This document shows, piece by piece, positions 41,118 to 44,775 of a stretch of 44,775 nucleotides of DNA. The translations under genes were made by a program, and so were the position numbers. Within the stretch, counting starts at the first letter, position 1; every line of letters starts with the position of its first letter. Source of the stretch: Clostridia bacterium. GTDB lineage: Bacteria; Bacillota; Clostridia; Oscillospirales; UBA644. Location of the stretch: the NCBI GenBank assembly GCA_017623595.1, contig JAGAOU010000051.1, positions 1 through 44,775 of the forward strand, written 5' to 3'. The notes beneath the pieces were generated by a model. That model did no database searches. It saw nothing but the letters and a program-made list of their open reading frames with translations, and was not told the DNA's origin.

Positions 41118-42260
41118 TCAGAGCTTCAGCAGATCGTAGACCAGATCACGGACATGGGGATGAATTTTCTCGTAGGCATAGGTACATTCCCGTGTCTGCA
41201 TGGCACAATAAATGGAAAGCTTATTCTTGGTGTCCATCAACACATAAGACGCCGCCGCACTGTCCCACCCGAATTCTCCCTCGGGAGAGCGAGACAGAGA
41301 AATGGCAGAATCCATATGCACACGCCCGCAAAGCCCCCATCCGTACCCGTATTTGCGGGGAGATTTACGGAATTCACCCAAGGGAACATCCGAAAGAAGA
41401 TTCTTCTGCGCCATGGCAATAGATTCCGCGCGCAGCACCCGATAGCCGTTATCCGCAACGCCGCCGCAAGCCAAAGCATCGGCAAAGCGGAGATACTGCA
41501 TAGGCGAGCCGTACAATCCCGATCCGCCGCTTTCAAAATTCGTGCCGTAGGGTTGAACGTTTGGCATGGGAATGGGAGTCGAACGGTTGAGCAACGAATC
41601 ATAGCGGAACATATGACAGAGACGCGGCTCCTGCTCAGGCGAAAGGCGGAAGGTAAAATCGGTCATCTCAAGGGGATCAAAAATATTCTTCTTCAGATAT
41701 TCGCCGAAAGTCATCCCCGAGGCCACCTCCACAACGGCGGCAAGAATATCGTGGGAAAGGCCGTACTTATAATGGGTTCCGGGCACAAATTCCAGGGGCG
41801 TATCGGCAAAAGCAGAGACAATCTCCACGGTCCCTGCCTCGGGATTACGGGCACGGCAGGCTTCCACAGCCGCCACAATATCGGGATTCAACCGCGCACC
41901 GTATCCGGACTCCATCAGAAAACAGTGCCGCACCGTCATGGGAGTTTCCGAAGGGACAATCCCCGCCTCGGTACGCACTGTCAGATTCTTATATGCGGGA
42001 AGATATTTGGAAACGGGATCATCCAACCCAATCCTTCCCTCCTCCATCAGCCGCAATGCGGCAGTGCAGGTGAGCACCTTGGTCACGGAATACAGAAGAT
42101 AGATCCCGTTCAGATCCGCAGGCACGGTGCAAGCATGGTCAAAATGCCCCACAGCCTTGCTGTACAACACCTCATGATTCTGCGCAACGCAACAAACAAA
42201 CTGTTTGATATCCGCCCGCGCAAGGGTGTCAAGATAAGCAGAAAGCGCATCAAAATTCAC
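41118..42260 (-). CDS. Serine beta-lactamase-like hydrolase
   Basis: 380 residues of the class C beta-lactamase/esterase superfamily. Ser58-Val-Thr-Lys61 (YSVTK) is the SxxK nucleophile motif, and YGLS, near residue 175, replaces the YxN motif of true class C enzymes, as in EstB-type esterases. There is no signal peptide, so an ordinary cytoplasmic esterase or peptidase role is more likely than antibiotic resistance. The start is GTG (42260) with AGGAGG eight bases upstream. Its promoter is at 42330-42358; no terminator is visible before the MarR promoter. Confidence 0.88.
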   Translation of the reverse strand: MNFDALSAYLDTLARADIKQFVCCVAQNHEVLYSKAVGHFDHACTVPADLNGIYLLYSVTKVLTCTAALRLMEEGRIGLDDPVSKYLPAYKNLTVRTEAGIVPSETPMTVRHCFLMESGYGARLNPDIVAAVEACRARNPEAGTVEIVSAFADTPLEFVPGTHYKYGLSHDILAAVVEVASGMTFGEYLKKNIFDPLEMTDFTFRLSPEQEPRLCHMFRYDSLLNRSTPIPMPNVQPYGTNFESGGSGLYGSPMQYLRFADALACGGVADNGYRVLRAESIAMAQKNLLSDVPLGEFRKSPRKYGYGWGLCGRVHMDSAISLSRSPEGEFGWDSAAASYVLMDTKNKLSIYCAMQTRECTYAYEKIHPHVRDLVYDLLKL

Positions 42261-42329
42261 AGCAACAACCTCCTATGAAAGAACATTTCTTTATAGAATT
42301 GAGCCAAAAACAAGGCGTCTTATGATTTT

Positions 42330-42358
42330 ATTATAGCACCCAAAAAGGAAAAAGTCAA
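42330..42358 (-). promoter_or_regulatory. Sigma-A promoter of the serine hydrolase gene
   Basis: Minus-strand TTGACT (42353-42358), 17-base spacer, TATAAT (42330-42335) with TGC before the -10. About 70 bases before the GTG start. Confidence 0.85.
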
Positions 42359-42399
42359 GAGCACAAAAACGCCGGTCTTTAAATTTTTTGAAACAAGTA

Positions 42400-42423
42400 G
42401 CCCCCGAACCGAGGTTCGGGGGC
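42400..42423 (-). terminator. Terminator-like hairpin after the surface protein gene
   Basis: Perfect 10-bp stem GCCCCCGAAC/GTTCGGGGGC (42400-42409 with 42414-42423), loop of four, 19 bases past the stop. The downstream tail (TACTTGTTTC) has few T. Confidence 0.75.
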
Positions 42424-42441
42424 AATCATCAGAAGGAGGTT

Positions 42442-44646
42442 TTATTTTTTCTTGTTCCAAAGGAGAACGGCTCCTACGGCAACGGCGGCCACGACGACGA
42501 CAGCAACCACAATCCACACCGCAGAAGAGCTTTCCTCCTGCTGCACCACATCGGTGGCGGTGCCCGTCGACACATCAGGAACCGCATCGGTAACCGTTCC
42601 CGTAGAAACATCGGTGGCGGTGTATGTGGTGCTGGCAGTAGAATCGGTGTTACTATTCGAGGAACCGCCCGTTAAAGCGACGGGCATCGTTTCCCCATAC
42701 CGATTTACAATCGTCTCAACCCAAGAATAGGATCCATACGCATTTTTCACAAAGGTGTGCCGATAATTTGTATAGTATTGGACGAATTTTTCGTCTCGGA
42801 TAAGTCCTTCAATGGATGCCTGGTTCTTGTCGGGCGAGACGTTTTCCCAAGTACCCAAAACGATCTGCTTGTCGGCATTTGCCTTGTTTCCGCGGGGAGA
42901 ATACAGGGTGAGAGATGTCCCCTCAACCGTCCATTCCGCATAGGATTCACTGATGTACAATTTATCTTCGTACAACTGGGAAGAAGTCAACTTTGAATGG
43001 GACTGATAATTCGGAGTGGTTACGGAGCCGCGGTAGGCTTCTTTGGGAACAGTTGTCACAAGAGAATGCAAGTATTGCTCCTCTTCCTCAATCAAAGAGA
43101 GGGGAATTTCCTTTCCGGCCGTATCCAACTCAGTGTGTGCCCAATAATATGTCCCATCTCCGTTGGGTTTAAATGTGTGCTTATAAATCGGGAGATATTC
43201 GTCAAAAGCGCCGGTCTTCAGCATCTTGAACGGGTCGGCCGCTCTTTTTTCCAAATTTTCCTTCGGAACCGACAAAAGCGCCTTTCCCCCGTCATCCACA
43301 GTTTCGCTGATCCAACAAGAGTCATAACCGCCCAGAGTCCCATACGCAAATGTTGCATACAAAACAATGTCTTCACCTACGGTTTCGGAGCGAACATAGT
43401 TCGTCCACGCCCCGGGGCCATCACCGCCACCAAAGGAATAATCATAATACGCATAAGAACCATCTTCCAGGCGGGTCAAAATAAGGTGGCCGCGCGTTGA
43501 GTAAGAATCCTTCCCGCAAAAACGCGCTACGGCATCGGGGCCAAAAAGTCGCGTAAAGGTTTTCTCTATGTCTGCGGCCGAAACCTTCGGACACGCCGCA
43601 AGCTGCTCTTTCGTGGGAGGCGCATTAAACGGTTCCACAGTTTTTGGGATCAGTCCGTCACGTTGCAGACCGTAAAAGAAAATGGAACTCGTTGATTGGT
43701 TAATTATATCCCCTGTAGAAACGGTTAAAATACTTTCCTTTTCCCCGGTATGTGCATAGCTCGGAATCTGCAGCATGAGATCTTCAAAGAGAGACTCATC
43801 AGACGTCTCCGCAAACGCAATTGGAGCAACCGCCTTCGCTTCTTTGCTTGAAGTATACAATTCTTTTGTTTTTGTATTATACCATGAGAGTTTCGCACGA
43901 GAAACGCCACAAACCATCAAGATATTTTCAACATCACAATATAGAAACGGTTTACTCTCGGGGCTGGTTTGAAGTCCAAACTTTTCATTCATCCATTTTG
44001 AGAATGCTTCCCGATCCTTCAATAATTCACCTTCCTTTACTCCGGAAGCCGCAACCGCTTCCCAATAATCGGGATTGTCTTCACTAAGTCTGATTATATA
44101 GTTCGAAAGAGGACTAAAACCACGTAAAGATTCAACGGTATACAACAATTCCGAACTGCCGTCCGGAGCATAATAGCGATAGATACTTCCCGCAGAGGTA
44201 AAATAAATTATATCCTCAAAAACACAAAGTTCATCAATCGGATGTTCTCCCGTGTAGACAACGGTTGATTTCAAAGTAGTCAAATCCAACTGTTGAATTG
44301 TACTGCCGGTCGAAAGATACATGTACTTCCCGCTGGAATTTTGATTTTCAAAATTTCCTTCCGCAAGGCACACAAGCTGCGTCTTTCCGTCGACAATACG
44401 TTCTTGATAGACATTTCCCACCTTGATATTTATGCCGGCATATTCTTGTTGAAAATCGCTGATCACCCCTTCGCGCATTACAAAAGGATTACTTACCCAC
44501 TGTTTGCAGTAATCAGTGGGAGAAATATCACTCAATGAACGCTCTTTGGACATATATTCTTCGTAAGAGGATTCCGAGGCAAAACCAACCAAACCCGGGC
44601 TGCAGAGCAGGGTGGCAAGAAGCAAAAAGAGAACTAATTTTTTCAT
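42442..44646 (-). CDS. Large surface-anchored protein, function unknown
   Basis: 734 residues. A signal peptide (MKKLVLFLLLATLLCSPGLVGFA, cleavage near 23) and a C-terminal TM segment (~707-730: WIVVAVVVVAAVAVGAVLL) ending NKKK fix it to the membrane with its body outside. Before the TM is a Thr/Ser-rich stretch with two DVSTGT--D repeats. The body is rich in Tyr, Ser and Asp; the segment YYAPDGSSELLYTVESL recalls beta-propeller blades, and two YYTNYRHTF/YKHTF phrases followed by YSW or YYW suggest a repeated module near 480-500 and 635-655. No catalytic motif seen. RBS CGGAGG is nine bases upstream; no good promoter upstream. The DNA is more AT-rich than the housekeeping genes. A similar C-terminal TM layout occurs in the protein at 217-945. 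Confidence 0.8.
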   Translation of the reverse strand: MKKLVLFLLLATLLCSPGLVGFASESSYEEYMSKERSLSDISPTDYCKQWVSNPFVMREGVISDFQQEYAGINIKVGNVYQERIVDGKTQLVCLAEGNFENQNSSGKYMYLSTGSTIQQLDLTTLKSTVVYTGEHPIDELCVFEDIIYFTSAGSIYRYYAPDGSSELLYTVESLRGFSPLSNYIIRLSEDNPDYWEAVAASGVKEGELLKDREAFSKWMNEKFGLQTSPESKPFLYCDVENILMVCGVSRAKLSWYNTKTKELYTSSKEAKAVAPIAFAETSDESLFEDLMLQIPSYAHTGEKESILTVSTGDIINQSTSSIFFYGLQRDGLIPKTVEPFNAPPTKEQLAACPKVSAADIEKTFTRLFGPDAVARFCGKDSYSTRGHLILTRLEDGSYAYYDYSFGGGDGPGAWTNYVRSETVGEDIVLYATFAYGTLGGYDSCWISETVDDGGKALLSVPKENLEKRAADPFKMLKTGAFDEYLPIYKHTFKPNGDGTYYWAHTELDTAGKEIPLSLIEEEEQYLHSLVTTVPKEAYRGSVTTPNYQSHSKLTSSQLYEDKLYISESYAEWTVEGTSLTLYSPRGNKANADKQIVLGTWENVSPDKNQASIEGLIRDEKFVQYYTNYRHTFVKNAYGSYSWVETIVNRYGETMPVALTGGSSNSNTDSTASTTYTATDVSTGTVTDAVPDVSTGTATDVVQQEESSSAVWIVVAVVVVAAVAVGAVLLWNKKK

Positions 44647-44775
44647 CGTGTGTTACCTCCGATATATGAGTTTAAAATGCAACAATTTGTCCGAGGCAAC
44701 GGCAACACGCTTCAGGGGCGCTCCCCAAGAGGGAATTGAGGGAATTGCCCTGCGCGACGGCCGCCGCGTATCCTC

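Noticed and set aside
41118..42260. Antibiotic resistance beta-lactamase
   Set aside because: No signal peptide and YGLS in place of the class C YxN motif; an esterase/peptidase role is more likely.
44647..44775. Possible further repeat element or gene at the right edge
   Set aside because: The text holds short GC-rich inverted stretches (GGGGCGCTCCCC) but no ORF or clear match to the repeats in this window; too short to judge.

Overview
The window looks like chromosomal DNA of a Gram-positive, low-to-mid GC Firmicute, most likely an uncultured gut Clostridia member (Oscillospirales-like). Reasons: strong AGGAGG-type ribosome sites, TTGACA-17-TATAAT promoters, a dnaG-sigA pair, TrmFO (the folate-dependent tRNA methylase typical of Firmicutes), a plsX-acp-rnc run, and many genes for plant or host sugars. 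The lineage is inferred from gene content only. No rRNA, tRNA, CRISPR array, phage or transposase gene was seen.

Layout. 1-1292 (minus): a truncated secreted-protein gene, a two-TM protein and a small ORF, read from two near-identical copies of a promoter/leader cassette. 1507-5277 (minus): dnaG, sigA and a NagD-type HAD phosphatase, closed by a clear terminator. 5503-9333 (plus): HAD phosphatase, AEC permease, MetY and MetA; the acyltransferase carries Glu111, so an O-acetylhomoserine route to methionine is predicted. 9500-11440: an AraC regulator divergent from a Gfo/Idh/MocA oxidoreductase. 11554-13313: a macrodomain protein converging with a large GNAT protein, with a hairpin repeat between them. 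13575-27493 (plus): a long housekeeping run, trkH, trkA, spoU-type methylase, dprA, topA, trmFO, plsX, an acyl-carrier-like gene, rnc, a membrane protein, murC, a DUF1893/aldo-keto reductase fusion and an SDR dehydrogenase, many of them overlapping or a few bases apart.

27544-38475 is a sugar-use island: FucI-family isomerase, GH29 alpha-L-fucosidase, hexapeptide acetyltransferase, Gfo/Idh/MocA dehydrogenase, XylB-like kinase, divergent AraC regulator, then AraB, a BNR/Asp-box propeller protein and AraD. None of the glycosidase-like proteins has a signal peptide and no sugar transporter lies in the window, so imported oligosaccharides are the likely substrate. 38489-41093: a MarR regulator and ABC exporter read from a promoter bracketed by two perfect 12-bp palindromes; the ABC protein ends in a 13-residue tandem repeat. 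41118-44646: a serine beta-lactamase-like hydrolase and a 734-residue surface-anchored protein of unknown function.

Most notable: an acyl-carrier-like protein in the plsX-rnc operon whose phosphopantetheine serine is replaced by glutamate; the DUF1893-AKR fusion, which one missing base would turn back into two genes; the MarR double-operator promoter; the VNTR-like tail of the ABC protein; and two families of short intergenic repeats.
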